A DNA stretch of 64,000 bases from Chryseobacterium vaccae (lineage in GTDB: Bacteria > Bacteroidota > Bacteroidia > Flavobacteriales > Weeksellaceae), in contig NZ_VSWH01000001.1 in assembly GCF_009602705.1 (NCBI RefSeq), positions 1,240,001 through 1,304,000 on the forward strand. The letters run 5' to 3'. How positions within the stretch are numbered: position 1 is the stretch's first letter; the number at the start of each line of letters is the position of its first letter. The position numbers were made by a program, and so were the translations under genes. The notes under the pieces were generated by a model. That model was not told where the DNA came from, searched no databases, and saw nothing but the letters and a program-made list of their open reading frames with translations. Positions 46,001 through 55,600 of the stretch are shown in pieces.

Positions 46001-47502
46001 TTAGAATACACCGGTCGGTTTGCCAGAGTTGCCTGGGATATATTTGTTCCAATACCATTGAATTCGTTCCATTGCTGGATAGTGGCATTGTTAGCAGCTG
46101 AAGTTGTTCCGGCATCCGAATAAACTGCGGCATCTGCACGGTACCAGGCCGCTGAAACGATACCACCCGGTGCGTACATATATCCTGCAAAAGTAAAATA
46201 CTGCCCATTTGCTAATGTTATACTGGCTGTATTATAAACCACACCGTTTATGGTAACTTCCGTAGCCATTGGGGCAAAGGTATCTGTTCCGTCAAAAGCT
46301 GCATCGCCAGACTGTACTAAGTACAGGTTTTTTACACCTTTAGGCCATGCAATGGTTACTGTTCCTACATTTCCTGTGTTTTCTACTTTCCATATAGCTT
46401 CGAAACGGTAATTAACAGCTCCGTTAGAACCTCCTGTATATACCAATGGGGTTGTAAGGCTTTGTTTCAAACCATTATCTCCAACAATAAGGAATTGCCC
46501 GTCAGTCAACGTATTGGTATTTGCGGCATTGGTATTGGCTAAAGAATTTCCTGCACCGATAATTAATTTTTGGTTTGGGTTCTCGCTTCGGGATTGCTTC
46601 TGATATAATGCACCATTATTATCTCTTGCAATACCCAGAATATTATTCTGATAGGTAGCAGAAGTATTCCATACCACCGTATTACCGGAGCTTACATAAT
46701 TTCCCAACAATGTTGACCCCCATTTAACCGATAAATAAGAATCTACACGCGCTTTTTCTGAAGCGGAAAGAGGATTTGCAAATACAATCGTCTCATTGAG
46801 CTGACCGTTAAGACTTCCCCAGTTGCTATCACCACCTATTCTGAAGATACGGGTAGTATTACCTACACTAACATTTCCATCCGTATTGGTGTAAATATTT
46901 TCGTTACCATCCAGCCATACTTTAGCTAATACGTTAGAACCCGGAGTTCCACCACCATTCAGCCATGAAGAACCTGCAACGAAAGCTTTTGTGGCCGTAA
47001 ACGAATTGGTAGAGTTAGTAGTATAGCCACTTCCTGCCGTATAAAACAAGAGTTTGTCATTCGGGGAAGCCTGAGATGTGTGCAACCCGGGATAATCCAT
47101 AGTAGCATCAAAACCTGCCAGTCCTGCTGCACCTACTGTATTCATTTTACCGGAAATATAGATACTTCCCTGAGCACGGTTTATAATAGCATTTCCGTTG
47201 CCGGGGTCTGCTGCCATAAAGTCGGCATTAAAGGATACAGTTGGGTTGAAGTTAGCCAACATACTCTGGTTAGAGAAAGTTGGTCTTTGCCCGGCAGTTG
47301 CCTGAGCAAGGTTGTATCCTGTTCCCATCTGGTCATTCCACTGCTGAACAGTTGCGTTATCTGCTGCTGCGGTGGTACCTGCGTTGGAATACACACCGGC
47401 ATCTGCCTTGTACCATACAGCGGCCGTTACCCCGCCGGGAGCCTGTCCCAGTACAAACCATGTAGGCAAAACCATACATATTATTAATAGAAGTTTTTTC
47501 AT
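40003..47502 (-). CDS. giant secreted multidomain surface protein (LamG/DUF8202-type modules, TSP3 repeats)
   Basis: 2499 residues. A signal peptide (MKKLLLIICMVLPTWFVLGQ) is followed by four modules of about 430 residues starting APGGVTAAVWYKADAG (residue 21), APGGIVSAAWYRADAA (about 443), NPGGIATFPGVWYKSE (about 870) and APGGVTNSLSYWYRAD (about 1299). Each has a LamG-like jelly-roll and a block with NNILGIARDNNGALYQKQS and QFLIVGDNGLKQ that I associate with DUF8202. Four Ca-binding TSP3-type segments (TDTDGDGVADMCDQDSDNDG and relatives) lie near 1738, 1992, 2082 and 2294. The last 105 residues (CYKPG...TTQTCPD) are shared with the 1604-aa protein. An adhesin-like or matrix role is likely; no enzyme motif is visible. 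Confidence 0.82.
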   Translation of the reverse strand: MKKLLLIICMVLPTWFVLGQAPGGVTAAVWYKADAGVYSNAGTTAAADNATVQQWNDQMGTGYNLAQATAGQRPTFSNQSMLANFNPTVSFNADFMAADPGNGNAIINRAQGSIYISGKMNTVGAAGLAGFDATMDYPGLHTSQASPNDKLLFYTAGSGYTTNSTNSFTATKAFVAGSSWLNGGGTPGSNVLAKVWLDGNENIYTNTDGNVSVGNTTRIFRIGGDSNWGSLNGQLNETIVFANPLSASEKARVDSYLSVKWGSTLLGNYVSSGNTVVWNTSATYQNNILGIARDNNGALYQKQSRSENPNQKLIIGAGNSLANTNAANTNTLTDGQFLIVGDNGLKQSLTTPLVYTGGSNGAVNYRFEAIWKVENTGNVGTVTIAWPKGVKNLYLVQSGDAAFDGTDTFAPMATEVTINGVVYNTASITLANGQYFTFAGYMYAPGGIVSAAWYRADAAVYSDAGTTSAANNATIQQWNEFNGIGTNISQATLANRPVYSNSTTLTNFNPTVTFDGSNDILLYQPSTNGNVNILDRSKGALFSAGNIAGIAMMLGFGPASDDPGLYSFSGTNNLLLYPVIGEYDAISTGSTTGHYIGGGTWENGAGVAGNNSVLLSLRGNHQVFNTNIQNVLLDATRNDLRVGGDSDYARLNGQQNEVIIFPNKLTDDEVTKVESYLAVKYGQTLSSTQNRNYLSATGNVIWNGTNNSAYYNNIIGIGREDVSALNQKQSKSVNTDQKLIIGAGNSLANTNAANTNTLSDGQFLLVGDNGLKQTLTTPLAYTGGANGDVNYRFESIWKAQNTGSVGTVTVAWPKGVNNLYVVQSTDAAFDGTDTFTSMATEVTVNGVVYNTATVTLGNGQYFTLAGLANNPGGIATFPGVWYKSENVSSTQWIDASINKLDLTSTNGVTTNPGNQQHNFNTWTTGYSTTKYYNFLDPNYSTNYNAQINPVFGNFNNDGVSYMPLSIYGVARATGATNGQITGLDNEINTGHEPGLNANVNGSGLSPNFYRFSNGINQTVTSLLAKLNETSIYFAHPYPGDGTATGTDNLILGLNGSEATITGQNKRSSVAGPYLKIGFANGLGFFNGDIQEVIWYKNILNTLEKQKVDTYLALKYGTTLSHDYINPDNVSVYNLTTNAGYVSNIAGIVHDDINGAINQKQSNSVNVGNQVLISTTGLANTNDANTSSLNNKQYLVWGDNGLEKKLAIPLSYTAGSNGATNFRFESIWKVQNTGTVGTVTVAWPKGIKNLYLVQSSDQTFAGGNTFTPMTAEVTVNGVVYNTANVTLTDGQYFTFAGFGHAPGGVTNSLSYWYRADVDAANTGPATDVTTWKDVWSGTTVAQLGTNPLPKYVTGTSTYFNFNPGINFTAGTQSLGNYTVRTFSADSYDVFTFTKEGMTSGGQWPSIFRSAVDNAVLEGGLRRWDGLAIQMDNGIERLSNTGGSTDTGVFTPAGAFSTTIPSIMYHTFTANSTTRALNGAANFGTTNHAGTGIRNLNGGHLFGDSRFSLSTSSDNRGFIGHLGETIIYGAGNITATERRRVDSYLAIKYGITMGRVNTDHYLDAGGNMVWNGGTNTVFNNNVFGVAREDIGLFEQKVSKSVNAGTILTVATTNDFVNPNLNAARTGFTSDKTYFLLGDNNNVTTAPVDVTVGTNTYKRIQRVWMAQEKDADAGSLFIEADLTAYNSGTFVTTSGKVIMLIADDAAFTTNVIKVNPTSNAIAKWVFNQNVADGKFITFAVDPCYGTDTDGDGVADMCDQDSDNDGILDTDEMYCDQNSANMTTQSTSVTKPGQYVFFNWPNSPIANGTTTNFTYKGIQYTATISNYQKSTSPASTQPLVGTDLSAITWGGSISGILSKNLNENNKNEALYTSAVDKGSQSFDVTISAINALSGQPLAYPIEVAVFDAESTKNSDQEKLIVTTTGSVFQQIEKFGSGTSSSTTGAGTNTVTYFATEDTNNFPAFSTKGQSVTINTTLSFKPVSGSQQGVVFAIRVYCNTDGDGIPNYLDLDSDGDGCPDAIEGTGGFTTANLVNSAMPGGNSGADYTGTSASPVSQNLGNTVGANGIPVIANGGQGIGYSQSSYVNACIDTDNDGKPDIIDLDNDNDGIPNLIENCGGYYAQNVSGTWKGNTASNLTVTAPTTGLQSAANFNDNLNNFYVDTNGATQRIFKSHTNNSVSLTYSFSPGVPANELAFYIEDLDGLSNGAASATYSLKINGGDVNGWMIKDLTTNYMASLSSAVMNYDPVTGAISSIGSVNDQWLLLRGVGNNLVTSVTLTSNNFGTNDAVGYGLFGRKTCDTDGDGIPNYLDLDSDGDGCPDAIEGAGGFTMANLVNSSMPGGNTGGGYTGTAGPVIQNLGNTVGNTVTTMGIPTIAGTGQAIGSSANASVSNCTPPYCYKPGITAGTALDTKVGITALNRAGVNADNWPMVRKGGWIALEAKTKGFVPNKVAFSGGNPVGIAPANFVEGMMVYDTTNKCMKMYTQKEGEPSMAWHCITTQTCPD

Positions 47503-47583
47503 AGGGATTTAGTTAATAGTTTTCGGATGATTTATGTAGTACTATCGGACACAAAAAATGTCAATTTTGTGAAGTGTCCAATA

Positions 47584-48123
47584 CTAAGGTTTCCAGAAAG
47601 ACCATACTTTGCCGTTGTATACAGCAAGTTGTTTCTTTGTGGTATCATACACCATCATTCCCGGTGCCGGGTTGATGATATTGGTATGGGGACTTGCCAC
47701 TTTGGGTAAAATCATTGCTTTGTCTGTATCGGTTAAAACCAGGATACCATTGGTTCCATTAGCTGAGGCATTGGTTCCGATGGCAGTTTTTGCTGTAGAC
47801 AGCTCTGTTTTATCCGCTCCCTGTATAGACAGATCTGCTGTTCCTATCGTAGCTGCAGTACCATCATCTTCACTAAGGTTGACCCATACTCCGCCATTCT
47901 TCAGGTACTTTACTTTATGATCCGTTGTGTCATAAATGGTACTTCCCTCTTCAGTAATACCGCTTTTATCGGTTACGTAAGGAAGGATAAGTCCCTTATT
48001 TTCTGTATTGGCAAATTCCAGAGAAACAGATGTGTTGCTTACCCCCTCTTTGCCAATTGCCACTTGAGATTTTACTGCCGTTGCAGTGACCAGCATTGCC
48101 AGTATCAGAATGTTATTTTTCAT
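47584..48123 (-). CDS. small secreted protein related to the exoprotein C-terminal module
   Basis: 179 residues with a signal peptide (MKNNILILAMLVTATAVKSQ). It has two copies of the sequence type seen at the end of the giant proteins: GSTIYDTTDHKVKYLKNG and GMMVYDTTKKQLAVYNGKVW, compare EGMMVYDTTNKCMKMY. It lies 81 bp upstream of the 2499-aa gene, same strand. Probably a surface or extracellular protein that shares the module's binding or sorting function. No T9SS C-terminal domain is seen. Confidence 0.78.
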   Translation of the reverse strand: MKNNILILAMLVTATAVKSQVAIGKEGVSNTSVSLEFANTENKGLILPYVTDKSGITEEGSTIYDTTDHKVKYLKNGGVWVNLSEDDGTAATIGTADLSIQGADKTELSTAKTAIGTNASANGTNGILVLTDTDKAMILPKVASPHTNIINPAPGMMVYDTTKKQLAVYNGKVWSFWKP

Positions 48124-48177
48124 AGTAGGTATTTTATGCTCATTTTGGGAGCGGTTTTTTGTTACTTTTATTTGTCA

Positions 48178-48352
48178 TATTGATGAGAGATCCTTCGGCT
48201 GTTCTGCTTCGCTCCACGCTCAGGATGACAGAGCACTCTTTTGGAAGAGGTACACCTGTCATGTTGAGCAGAGCGTAGCGGCACTGAAACATCTCTGTTT
48301 GTTTGAATATCTTCGCTTTTGTGAGATCCTTCGACAGGCTCAGGATGGCATG
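48178..48352. repeat. REP-like intergenic repeat (copy 2)
   Basis: GAGAGATCCTTCGGCTGTTC...CTCAGGATGACAGAG, TGTCATGTTGAGCAGAGCGT..GAAACATCTCTG and again GAGATCCTTCGACAGGCTCA. Imperfect palindromic units in both orientations. Confidence 0.7.
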
Positions 48353-48385
48353 GTAAATATCCTTTGGCTTTTTACTGTAACAACT

Positions 48386-49801
48386 TTATTTCTTAATTAA
48401 TTTAAAGCCCTGAGATTCGTTGTTTATTTTTACGACATAAACACCGGCGGTCAAATCGGAAATATCTATTTTGTTGTCTGAAACTTTTGATACAGATTTT
48501 ACAAGAGCTCCGGCCGTAGTGTAAATTTTAACTTCAGAAACCGATTTTGAAGACTGTATGGATACAAAATCTTTTGCAGGATTAGGATATAATAAGGTAG
48601 ATTTTTTATCAGATGAAATATCGTTAACCCCTAAAAAAGCATCTGTACAGGTAACCTGCGTAGGTATATTGGTATTTGCAGGAGTACCGTCACCATTACC
48701 TAACTGATACACATTATCGGTTCCCCAGGCCCAGATGGAAGTATCTGTTTTCAAAGCTCCGAAATGATACCCGCCCACTCTTAATGCCAATGTTTTCCAA
48801 TTGGTATCTGTTCCAAGCTGAGTTGGCGTATTTCCGGAAGTTCCGGTTGTACCACCATGATCCACCCCAAAAACATATAACGTACCATCGCTTTTTATGA
48901 TAGCAGACCCATCCCATGATGTTGCGATATAAGTATAATTATTAGCAGCTTCTACCGCTTGTGGTGTACTTATCGCTCCTGCAGGAGCAAATCCCAGTCT
49001 TCCATTACTACTATTCCCCCAACCAAATAACTTACCGGTAGTTTTAAGTCCCAATGCATGCTCTACCCCACATGAAACCTCCTGCCAGTTAGTATCTGTT
49101 CCGACTTGTAAATAAGATGTAGCTATTCCTGCCGTTGTACCTGTACCGGTGATTCCTAATCCATTGGTTCCTGTAGACCAAAGTGTACCATTGGTTTTGA
49201 TCCCGAATGAGTTATAATATCCTGCAGACGCTTTTTCCCAGTTTGTAGCGAGTGAAGTTTCCTGTTGCCATGATGTTTGGTTTACCAGGTTTCCGTTGGC
49301 AAGCTGTCCGTAAGGGTTAGCGCCTACCCCCCACATTGTACCATCTGTCTTTACAATCAGACTGTGATGATAACCAGCAGAAAAAGATTTAACATTCTGA
49401 GCCATCAGAAATGGTGCATATTGACTTACAGTAGTTCCTGTTGCTAAATTTCCCCATGTATTATCGCCCCAGCCATAAAGATTGTTGTTGGATTTTTTTG
49501 CCAAAACAAACCATCTTCCGACCGAAATATCTGTCCAGTCTGTATCGGTTCCTATCTGTGTAGGATGCTGTACTATTGTTGTAGTACCAGAGCCATCACC
49601 AAGAATACCGTTGATGTTTTGTCCCCACATCCAAAGTGTTCCGTCTTCTTTTAAAGCAACACTGAATGTTTCTCCCTGTGAGAATTTCTTCCACCCGGTA
49701 GTGGAACATTGTGCGTTAATCGTGCTGAAGCTAAATAAAAACATACCCAGACCAACTGCTGCTGCTTTTTGCTTGTTTGAGAAAAATGTAGTGTGTACCA
49801 T
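48386..49801 (-). CDS. secreted RCC1-repeat protein with T9SS type A sorting domain
   Basis: 471 residues. Signal sequence with an N-terminal extension (residues 1-30, ending INAQ), then about six RCC1-type repeats of 50-55 residues (GTLWMWGQNINGILGDGSGT, NNLYGWGDNTWGNLATGTT, GKLFGWGNSSNGRLGFAPAG) expected to fold as a beta-propeller. The C-terminal 75 residues are the classical sorting domain: STLLYPNPAKDFVSIQSSKS, then VKIYTTAGALVKSVS and DISDLTAGVYVVKI, ending in LIKK. So it should be exported by the Sec system and secreted by the type IX system. Same domain type as the start of the 1604-aa protein. Confidence 0.92.
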   Translation of the reverse strand: MVHTTFFSNKQKAAAVGLGMFLFSFSTINAQCSTTGWKKFSQGETFSVALKEDGTLWMWGQNINGILGDGSGTTTIVQHPTQIGTDTDWTDISVGRWFVLAKKSNNNLYGWGDNTWGNLATGTTVSQYAPFLMAQNVKSFSAGYHHSLIVKTDGTMWGVGANPYGQLANGNLVNQTSWQQETSLATNWEKASAGYYNSFGIKTNGTLWSTGTNGLGITGTGTTAGIATSYLQVGTDTNWQEVSCGVEHALGLKTTGKLFGWGNSSNGRLGFAPAGAISTPQAVEAANNYTYIATSWDGSAIIKSDGTLYVFGVDHGGTTGTSGNTPTQLGTDTNWKTLALRVGGYHFGALKTDTSIWAWGTDNVYQLGNGDGTPANTNIPTQVTCTDAFLGVNDISSDKKSTLLYPNPAKDFVSIQSSKSVSEVKIYTTAGALVKSVSKVSDNKIDISDLTAGVYVVKINNESQGFKLIKK

Positions 49802-49884
49802 AATTTGATTTTTTGTGGTTAGTAAATTTGATTTTTTATAGATTTATTGTTATCATGTGTTTATATGAACTTCTTCTCTTTTGT

Positions 49885-49997
49885 TTGAGATCGACTTCGT
49901 TGAACCGTTTCGTTAGGTTTCTTCAACTCCGCTTAGGATGACAGTGCATCGTTTTGAGATCCTGAGCGTGAAGCGCAGCGGCGCCGAAACATCTCTT
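49885..49997. repeat. REP-like intergenic repeat (copy 3)
   Basis: GAGATCGACTTCGTTGAACC..CTTAGGATGACAGTGC and GAGATCCTGAGCGTGAAGCG..GCCGAAACATCTCT, the same two words as the other copies. Confidence 0.65.
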
Positions 49998-50009
49998 TTA
50001 TGTTAAGAT

Positions 50010-51311
50010 TTAATTACTAAGCACAGGTGCTGTACCTCCTGCAGCACACGGAGTGATCACAAGACATACATTACTTACATTATTAACAAGGTTACTGCTT
50101 AGCCCGCTTATATTGCTACTTCCGTTGGTAAATGCTGCAGGGTTACTGCCGCAACTTGTATTGGTCTGCCCTGCTGCATTGGTTACATTTACGGTAATGG
50201 TAGCTGTAGTATTGGCAGCGATGGAATATCCTGATGTCGCTATGGATGTTCCTCCTGCAGTGACTGTAGTTGTACCCCCTATAAGACCTGTTACCACAAC
50301 ATTAGGGTTAGAAGCAATTCTCAATCCGCTTGGCAGGGTATCTATAAAGCTAAGACCCGATAATGCTGTACTTCCTGATTGGGTATTGTTCACTGTAAAA
50401 GTATAGGTAGCAGTTCCTCCCTGTTGGATAATAGCTGGTGAGATGCTTTTGCTTAAACCTGCTACAGGAGTTATGGTAGGAGAAAGATTGTCATATAACT
50501 GATATACAGTACCACTCGACATCGCTGATCCAGTCTCTCTCCATTGACCAAATGTCACATATTCTTCCGTTCCATCGGCAGTATAGGTAAGCGTTACAGG
50601 TACCCAGGTGTTTCGTCCCGCAGCACCATAGACTGCAGTATTGCTTGCAGGTATCAATACCCTTTTCAATGGATTCCAAGAATTTAGCATACCGCCAGCA
50701 CCCGCAGCAGTTGAACCTACGCCAGTTGCGTTTGAACTTGTGGGTGCGACAGCTGAAAAGCATACGCCTAAAAAACCTTGTTCTGCTGGTATTAGATCAA
50801 CAAAGTTTAGCCCTGTATAAAATGTTGTTCCTGATTTACCATAGAGGTGCATGGTGTAGAATGTAAAAGAATAGGTAACACCTGCTGTCAGCTTTGTCGA
50901 CAATTTGTTGGTGATATACTCTTTTATATTATTTGCCCCTCCTACTATCTGTTCCAGAAAACCTGCAGCATAGGCAGATCCACTTTGAGCACTTACAGGG
51001 GTAAACGGGGCAACACCTGTGGCAGAAATACTGATACGATAATCACTGTTACTTGGGTTAGGAGGTCCATAGTAATAATCACAGGTTCCCGCTGTTGACT
51101 GTATCCAGTTGGCTGCTTTGTTCATTTGTGATCCCCCATTTGGATACGAACTTGCCGTAGAAGGCGAACCTACTAATAGTTCAAAATCGGGATTACTTAA
51201 TGCCTGTGCTGCTGTTGTATTGAGGACTCCAGCCAAAAGAAAGCTTCCCAGTGCTAATGCTTTGGTGCTTGCTTTTGTTTGGGTTAAAATATGTTTTGTT
51301 TTATTCTTCAT
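50010..51311 (-). CDS. secreted protein with a DUF11-like domain
   Basis: 433 residues. After an N-terminal signal (residues about 1-35, ending AAQA) comes a discoidin/jelly-roll-like half (LSNPDFELLVGSPSTASSYP, then the YTFTFYTMHLYGKSG region). Residues about 280-410 match the DUF11-type conserved repeat: SPAIIQQGGTATYTFTVNNT, LSGLSFIDTLPSGLRIASN, then SIAANTTATITVNVTN. DUF11 domains are common in secreted bacterial proteins and often stabilise surface structures. It ends CAAGGTAPVLSN, without a typical T9SS domain, so either another sorting signal or truncation is possible. Confidence 0.8.
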   Translation of the reverse strand: MKNKTKHILTQTKASTKALALGSFLLAGVLNTTAAQALSNPDFELLVGSPSTASSYPNGGSQMNKAANWIQSTAGTCDYYYGPPNPSNSDYRISISATGVAPFTPVSAQSGSAYAAGFLEQIVGGANNIKEYITNKLSTKLTAGVTYSFTFYTMHLYGKSGTTFYTGLNFVDLIPAEQGFLGVCFSAVAPTSSNATGVGSTAAGAGGMLNSWNPLKRVLIPASNTAVYGAAGRNTWVPVTLTYTADGTEEYVTFGQWRETGSAMSSGTVYQLYDNLSPTITPVAGLSKSISPAIIQQGGTATYTFTVNNTQSGSTALSGLSFIDTLPSGLRIASNPNVVVTGLIGGTTTVTAGGTSIATSGYSIAANTTATITVNVTNAAGQTNTSCGSNPAAFTNGSSNISGLSSNLVNNVSNVCLVITPCAAGGTAPVLSN

Positions 51312-51354
51312 TTTGTTTGTTTTTAATAGTAAAGATTGTCTTCAGTTTTGCTCG

Positions 51355-51530
51355 GTTTGTCATGTTGAGCAGAGCGAAGCGACGCCGAAACATCTTTTTG
51401 TCTTTTATATGAACTTCTTCCCTTTGAGATCCTTTGGTTGCTTCGCTTCGCTTCACACTCAGGATGACAGAGTACATCCCTTTTAGAACACCTGTCTGTC
51501 ATGCTGAGCTTGCAGAAGCATCTTTTATAT
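51355..51530. repeat. REP-like intergenic repeat (copy 4)
   Basis: TGTCATGTTGAGCAGAGCGA..GCCGAAACATCTTT, GAGATCCTTTGGTTGCTTCG..CTCAGGATGACAGAG and TGTCATGCTGAGCTTGC..GAAGCATCTTTT. Confidence 0.7.
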
Positions 51531-51539
51531 ATTCATTTT

Positions 51540-52454
51540 TCAGTTGATATTAGGACCTGTATTTCCTGCATTACAACAAGGGGTGATTGTTACTGTTACT
51601 GCAGAGCTTGCCGGACTATAACAACTGTTAGTACTGTCATAATAATAGGCATAGTATGTACCTACTGTTGCTGCCGTTGGTGTAGCATAGACAGTCCCAG
51701 TATGGGTATCGTTGGTAAACCATACCAGTTGTGAAGTACCTGGTGCTGTAGCCGTATGTAAACTATTGAGGTTTACGGTTGTCGCAGAGCAATTGGCAGA
51801 ATTATTTAATGTTGTACCTGTAAGCGGAACTGCAGTATTACCTGCAGTACACTCCACAATAGAAGCAGAGCAAATACCTATTAAAGATCCCGTCATACCA
51901 CCTAGCCCACTCATTGTAAGTGTTGTAAAAGAAGTAGGAGAAGTTAGCTGGAAAATCCCGCCTCCGCCTGGACTAGGTGGTGCTCCTGCTCCAGAAAATA
52001 TACTGTTCCCATTGATTACAGAATAGCAATTATTAGTTGAACTAATGGAAATTGCTCCTCCATTGGATGTAAAATAGAATTTTTCATTATTATTACCACC
52101 TGCAGCAGCTAATAAAATGATAATATTATTGACAGGCTTAGAAAAAGTAAGGACTGTCTGCCAAGGTCCAGTATCAATGCCAGTAGTAGCACCCACATAA
52201 AGATTATTATTGGATAAGTTAACACCAGAACAACCTGAAAATGCACCAAACTGTGAAACATAGCCCGTAGAAGCAGAAGTTACCGAAACCCCATTAACAG
52301 TAATTGTTCCATTAGGGGGTATGTTGGCAGTAGTACCTGTGCATGTTTGTGCTTTTGCTGTCGCAACACTGATAAAGAGTATCATTATTCCTAAAGCCAA
52401 TGTCTTGATTGAGATAAGGGTTTTCTTAATGAAATTATTATATGTTTTGTTCAT
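51540..52454 (-). CDS. secreted protein with an Ig-like repeat
   Basis: 304 residues. Signal region at residues 1-35 (ending ATAKAQ). A beta-rich domain (GYVSQFGAFSGCSGVNLSNN) comes first, and residues about 205-290 form an Ig-like repeat: NSANCSATTVNLNSLHTATA, QLVWFTNDTHTGTVYATPTA, YYAYYYDSTNSCYSPASSAV. The same repeat occurs several times in the 1604-aa protein upstream. No enzymatic motif. It ends NAGNTGPNIN, without a T9SS domain. Confidence 0.78.
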   Translation of the reverse strand: MNKTYNNFIKKTLISIKTLALGIMILFISVATAKAQTCTGTTANIPPNGTITVNGVSVTSASTGYVSQFGAFSGCSGVNLSNNNLYVGATTGIDTGPWQTVLTFSKPVNNIIILLAAAGGNNNEKFYFTSNGGAISISSTNNCYSVINGNSIFSGAGAPPSPGGGGIFQLTSPTSFTTLTMSGLGGMTGSLIGICSASIVECTAGNTAVPLTGTTLNNSANCSATTVNLNSLHTATAPGTSQLVWFTNDTHTGTVYATPTAATVGTYYAYYYDSTNSCYSPASSAVTVTITPCCNAGNTGPNIN

Positions 52455-52494
52455 CTTGTTCGTTGTTATTTTTTATTAAAAAGACGCTTCTGGT

Positions 52495-52650
52495 TTTGCT
52501 CGGTTTATCATATTGAGCAGAGCGTAGCGGCGTCGAAATATCTCTGTTTTGTATGAACGTCTTCGCTTTTATGAGATCCTTCGACTGTTTCGCTTCGCTT
52601 CACGCTCAGGATGACAGAGTGTCATCCTGAGCGCAACCGAAGCATCTTAT
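52495..52650. repeat. REP-like intergenic repeat (copy 5)
   Basis: ATATTGAGCAGAGCGTAGCG..GTCGAAATATCTCTG, GAGATCCTTCGACTGTTTCG..CTCAGGATGACAGAG and GTCATCCTGAGCGCAACCGA..AGCATCTTA. It begins 40 bp after the start of the preceding gene and abuts the 1604-aa stop. Confidence 0.7.
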
Positions 52651-52656
52651 TTATTT

Positions 52657-55600
52657 TTAGTCCGGGCAGGTTTGTGTGGTTACACAATGCCATGCCATTG
52701 CAGAATCACCATCTTTCAGGGTGTACATTTTCAGACACTTGTTGGTCGTATCATACACCATCATTCCTTCTACAAAATCTGCAGCTGCAATACCTACCGG
52801 GTTTCCCCCTGAGAATGCTACACGGTTTGGTACGAAACCTTTTGTTTTAGATTCCAATACCAACCATCCGCCTTTTCTTGTCATTGGCCAGTTGTCTGTA
52901 TCTGTAGTGCCGGCTCTTCCAAGAGCAGTGATTCCCACTTTGGTATTTAATGTAGAACCTCCTGTAGTAGCACCCGGCTTGTAACAGAAACATGATGGTA
53001 CAGCAGCGCTTGATACACAAGCAACAGCATCTGCATAACGTACATAGTAGTTAGTAACCGTACTTGCTACTCCTGTAAATGAAGGAGATGACTGCCAGTT
53101 TACATTATCAAGACTATACTCGTAGATAGCACCCAAAGGAGCTGTTACCGTAAGCGTAGAAGCATTACAGTCTCTGCTTGCTGCAAGATTCTGTGGTTTG
53201 TTCATTTCAAAACGGATATCATCTAAAGCGATATCATTACCATCACCTCCCGGAGCATTGTTCAGAAGAACCAGATCTAATTGTGTAGAAGTAGGAACAA
53301 AGTTCATTGAGTACTCATTCCATACATTATGTGCTGTTATATCACCAGATGAAACCTGGTTCAAAACAGTACCGCTGGCAGGATCTATTACCTGGAACGT
53401 AGCATTTGGCTTTATTACATCATCACTAAGGCTCATCAGCCAAGCCGAGAATTTATAAGATTTCCCGGGTACCAGATTGGTAAACTTGCGACGGAAGAAG
53501 ATTCCTTTGTCATAAGAAGCGTTGATGGTCATCATTCTTCCCGTACCATCGTTACTGGTATGGTCATAAGGAGGATCATCATTCCCCCCCCAGAACTGGC
53601 CTACATTTGCTACTACTTTATAATAACCATCTTGTGCAAAATTGTTACCTGTTGCATAATGGTAGCTTGTTTGTCCCGCTAAAGGAGGCCCCACAGTACC
53701 AGCGGCATCTGAACCAAAATCTTCAAAGAAAACAGTGCTACAATCATTACCCATGGCAAAAGTATTCACCAACCCGTTTGTAAATACGGCATGTACTGTT
53801 TCACCTAAAGCAACATTCACGGTAACAGACTGGTCTGCAAAGTTGCTGGTAGAATTGGAAGTAGGGTCATACACGTCTATACTTTGTAATTCCCATCCGG
53901 AAGTTGCCGTTTCTTTGATGGTATAGGTTCCTACAGGAACTTTTATCATGATAGAGTTCCCCTTGTTTGTTGTTCTCACTCTTTCATCATCCAGCCAGGT
54001 TGCCGTAGTACCAGCAACCACACGGGTATAGATTGAGCTTAACATTGAATAGGCAGGATTAGTACCCCATGCCTGATCTTTATGACCCGCTGTTATTCTG
54101 CCTGCCAAAAGCCTGCTGGTTGTTTCATGTACCCCCCATGTGGTACCGGAGATCCATTTACGGGCAGAACCAACTTCGTTTGAAGAAATTACCTCTCCCG
54201 CAGAAGTTACAGCAACATCATCTACATATCCCGGAGTTCCCAAAGATGTTTTCACCCCTGCAGATGTTAATCTGTAGACTATTGTTCCGTCTGTTACAAT
54301 TGCGTCACCATTAGATGGATCGGCATCAACACCTTTAAGGTTATTTGTGGTAGTTCCCACCTGAGACCATGCAGTACCAGATCCGCTGTAGATCCATATC
54401 GTGTTGTTGGAAGTCATAATATAAGGTGTAGTATTCCATGCAGAGCCTACGTCTGTCGCATTTAGTGTGCCGTAGTTCGCAGGACTACCTATCACTGTAG
54501 GTGCTGCCACACCATCGTATCTCAATACCTGACCTGCAGTATTGGTGAAGTAACAATCGTTACCTGCAGCTCCGTCTACTTTTGTTGCCGTAGTTACCGT
54601 AGTCTGTACCCAATCTGAGCTTCCTGCATTTCTATAATACAAAGTTCCGTTGGCATCTACTGCCCAAAGGCGACCGTTTTCTGAAGAACCCAGATCACTA
54701 AGATCTACTTTGGTCTCCTTATCATTAAGTGTAAAGGCTGTAACAGGACCTCCGTTTACGGTAAAGTTAAAGTCTACACTTGAGTTTTCATCTAATGCCT
54801 TTTTATTAACGTAGATGTAACCATAATCGGTAACAGGGCAAACACTATCTATCGCTACCATTACCGGACTACCTACCGGTGAGTAACAGTTGTTGGCAGC
54901 GTCATAGAAGAAAGGCCAATAAGTACCATTTGCTACTGCAAGAGGGTTGCTTACCTGCGTACCTGCAGTTCTTGTGCTCGTAGTGTACCATACTAAGGTA
55001 GAACCATTTGGCACAGAACCGTGAGGTAAAGCGCTAAGATTTACCGTAGGATAGTTACAGCAGGAATTTCTTACCACTGTTGCTTTACTTCCCGGGCTGT
55101 AACAAGTATTGGTAGAATCATAATAAAATGCCCAATAGTTGGTAGGGGTAGCTGTTGCATTTACTGTAGTGCTGCTAAGCAGTGTAGATGCAGACGGCGT
55201 TGCTGAATTGTGCCATTGCAGCACAGATCCTGCAGGAGCAGCTGCCACCGCAATTGAATTAAGGTTCACCGTTTGTGTGGTTGCAGGTGCCGTACATGGC
55301 GCGCAAGCATTGATAGTTACTGTTACTGGAGCAGACGCCTCAGAGTAACAACCATTGGAAGTGTTGTGATAAAAAGCATAGTAGGTACCTGCCGTAGCAG
55401 TTTCAGGTGTAGCGTAAGCAGTACCTGTGTGTGCATTATTGGTAAACCATACCAAAGTAGAACCCACAGGAACTGCTGCTGTATGTGCCTGTGTATTTAA
55501 ATTAACCGTAGCAGAAGGACAGCTGTTTGATACTGCTGTATTGACTGCCGGTGCTGCAGATCCTACATTGCTTACCGTAACGGCAGCGCTTGCAGAGCTA